Under the pieces are notes generated by a model. It worked only from the letters and a program-made list of their open reading frames with translations, was not told the origin of the DNA and ran no database searches. Made by a program: the position numbers and the translations under genes. Shown one piece after another: positions 61,401 to 64,000 of a stretch of 64,000 nucleotides of DNA. Each line of letters starts with the position of its first letter. The first letter of the stretch is position 1. Source of the DNA: Zonotrichia leucophrys gambelii (Eukaryota; Chordata; Aves; Passeriformes; Passerellidae); contig NC_088177.1 in assembly GCF_028769735.1 (NCBI RefSeq), positions 16,060,599 to 16,124,598 of the forward strand, in the 5' to 3' direction.

Positions 61401-64000
61401 AATCCTTCAAAGATGCTAGAGGATGAATTGTTCTGCAGGGAGGGAATCTTCTGCCCTGGGTGCCTCAGAGTTGTTTGCCTCAATGACCAAACGTCTCACA
61501 CTGGATCCCACCAGAATTTTTAGGTAAGGGATTTCCTTCCCCTGAAGCACTGCAGGAATGTGATCATGCCTATCCACAGAATACTCACCAAACAGAAGCT
61601 GTCCAAAAACCCTGGGCTGTGAAGCAGCTTTAAATTAAACAACTGAAAGAACTTCCTTTTGTTGGGGAATTAGGGAAAAACTCCATCCTACAGTCCCCCA
61701 AACACAGGTACCTATAGAAGCTGCTAAGAACATTCCCAGCTGCCTAATGCAAAAGGATTTATTTTCCTGGCTAGCAGCACAGCTCTTTTTCAGGCTATGA
61801 CTGTGTGAAGATGTCAACTATTTGTCTGTCCAGCAGACATGTTCCTCAAGTGTAAACGTACTTGTGGCCATGCCAAAAAGAAAAATTATTTTCCCCCTTC
61901 CCAAGTCCTGTTAGTTTTACAGGGCCAAGACAACAGCAGGCAAGGCAGATTTGAGTCCCCTCACACAACAAGGTTTGCTAGGCTGTATTTTGTCACACCT
62001 GCACAACAAGCACACTGAAAAGGCAGGTGTAAACAGAAGCTGTAATTTGTCCTGCTGGTGCTGATGCATGGGGAGGCAAAAAACCCAGCTTGAGCCAGAG
62101 CCCCAGTTGAATGCACAAGGCTGCCAGGTAGAAAAACAAAAGCATCTTTTCAGTCCCAACCTGCATGTATTTTATATGAAAATCACTAAGGCACAATAAA
62201 TATGGAACCCCACAAAGAACTTTTTTTTACAGTCAATTTTTCAGAGGAGAGCTGCAATTTCTATAATGAACGCGTATTAAGCCCTTCATAAAAAAGTTAA
62301 TTAAGAAAATGAGTTTGTTTTTTCTACTCAAAATAAGTATTTTGCTGTTTAAAAATACAGTATGTACAGTAAATATGGTTTGGCAGGAAAGGTTTGTTGC
62401 AGAGCTCTACTGATATAGCTAACAGAGTTCTTTTCCAGAGCAACTTATAACAAATTGAGACACTCTATGCATGGAAATAAAATATGAAAAAAAAAAGCAG
62501 CACATGAAATACCACAAGATCATAAAAAAAGCAGAACAGAGATGTGCAGAAATGGCACAAAACCCTTGGGAAAAAGAAAGTTCAGATATTTGCTATTAAA
62601 ATGGATAACTCAGGTGGATTCTTTCCCCCATCTCACATTGCAGCTAGTTTCAGTAGAAGCAGAGGACCCCACAATTTTTCCACCAGCACTTTAAAAAAAA
62701 AAAAGTCTTTAAAGAACTGAAGGTTTCCTTTTTCAGTCACATAGATCAAAAGGAAGACTTCTGAAACCACATTCAAACAATTCTATATTGATAGTTTCCA
62801 AATTTTCTCTACCTTATCAAAAAAAAAGAAATAATGACAGTGCCCTGAAACAGAAGGCAGTAAATAAGGCTATCACAGAGGTGACAAAGAAAATACTGAA
62901 GTAGGTTGAGATAAAAATATGTATGGTTTGACATAGAGACAACCTATATGGAAGAAGAGCTACAGATTAAAAGAGTCTTAGTTGCAAGGAAAGAAACAAC
63001 AGGAGGAAAAATTCGAAGAAAAAAAATCTATTTGTATCATTAAGAGAGGAGAAATATAGAGTAAACCTCTAAAGGGAAAAAAATCTTAACTTTACAGCAG
63101 TACATAGTTAGAAATTAAAGTATAAGTTTTGTCAAAGAGAACAGAAAAAACCCCATCAGGTATCTGGATATTGGTGCCAAGCCAAGAGGAGGAAAGGGAG
63201 CCACAGCCCATCACTGAGGCTGCTGGTGACCAGCAGGAGTGGATAACTTCCCAAGGGATGGCTGAGAATCCCCTCACCCTGGGCAGCCAGCACTCCTGCT
63301 CTGCAGCACAAGCAATGAGATCCTCAGTGGCAGCTTCAATGGTTGGGACAGTCTCCTTACCAATACCTCATCCCTCAGCTGCAAATTAAACTGATTTCCA
63401 GCCTACCCAGCAGCTAAAGATTAGGCTTTTCTCACGTATGGTAATGGGGGAGTGGATTCACCAGGACAGAAGTTTGTTGGCACCAAAATTCTGTTCCCCA
63501 AACTAATTTTTTTTCTTTTTATGACCACTTGAGAAAGCAAAATGAGCCAACAGCCAGCAAACACGATAAACTAAGAGTGTGGAAAGACACTTTTCATCAC
63601 ACCCAGAAAATGAGACATCCTCAGCTGTAGCTCAAGGAGCCCCTGTTACTAACACCTTCAGACAGGCACCACAGCAATGATCAAACCCCAGCCTGCTGCT
63701 TGAGACCACAGCACACACCATGCTCACAGGAGCACATCACAGACAACCCTGAAGAGCAGACCAGAGCAAAGCCCTCTGACAGGTCTCCTGAACTGCAGGG
63801 CTCACCCTTTACACCACAAGTACCATCTCCTCCAAAAGCCCACCATGCAGGCAGCACACAGATACCCACCAGCCCCTTTTCCCTTGCATTTATTGTGCGA
63901 CTCTCCAAAGAAATGAGAGTGAGCGGAGTAGGACCCCAGCTAACACCAGGCAGGGAGAGACACACACACTCCCCCCTAAACTGGAAATATCAGTGTTACT

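Larger units (their letters stand above)
53396..64000. other. Gene-poor interval to the window end
   Basis: No gene is recognised. It holds an A-rich tract at 54130-54152, a 10-bp-stem hairpin at 54216-54239 and a G9 run near 55400. Inverted repeats lie at 56020-56044 and 58432-58447, and CpG-retaining islets lie at about 56115-56200 and 62265-62345. Open frames are below about 100 codons with no recognisable product. Short A/T runs near 59440, 61095 and 62690 are simple low complexity. Confidence 0.7.

Overview
The window reads as vertebrate nuclear DNA, most likely from a bird and probably a passerine. The reasons are: one recognisable protein gene split by canonical GT-AG introns; a GC-rich CpG-island promoter inside otherwise AT-rich DNA; two fragments of the avian CR1 LINE; an expanded AGGAG pentanucleotide microsatellite; and a compact solo LTR of endogenous-retrovirus type. 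There are no operons, ribosome binding sites, CRISPR arrays or prokaryotic features. The assignment to birds rests on repeat families recognised by eye, not on a database search.

The only gene I can support is the 5' end of TMEFF2 (tomoregulin-2, a type I transmembrane protein with two follistatin modules and one EGF-like module), on the minus strand. Coding exon 1 (2752-2932) and exon 2 (1283-1392) are intact and join in frame. Exon 1 gives the start codon, signal peptide and mature N-terminus; exon 2 gives the first part of follistatin module 1. Intron 2 runs off the left edge, so the rest of the gene lies outside. A CpG island (about 2.33-4.72 kb) covers exon 1, the 5' UTR and the promoter, with an inverted CCAAT box and a CACGTG E-box near 3.3 kb.

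From about 4.7 kb to 64 kb I find no protein-coding gene. The open frames there are short, lack homology I recognise, and have the composition of chance frames. This fits the large gene-poor interval upstream of TMEFF2 known in other amniotes, which is usually thought to hold distal regulatory DNA. What can be supported is: a 190-bp purine microsatellite (12.83-13.02 kb), a solo LTR with a 4-bp target-site duplication (32.91-33.37 kb), a CR1 fragment with an internal 35-36-bp tandem expansion (50.1-50.6 kb), a second, older CR1 fragment (53.2-53.4 kb), a 41-bp tandem duplication carrying paired TAATTA motifs (37.9 kb), several perfect inverted repeats, and a few probable fossil SINE/MITE pieces.

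I found no convincing undescribed biological system. The best leads are the intra-CR1 minisatellite, the duplicated TAATTA element, the hairpin just after the poly(A) signal of the LTR, CpG-retaining islets in the AT-rich desert that look like conserved enhancers, and an exon-like segment with a strong 3' splice site at 35.24 kb.
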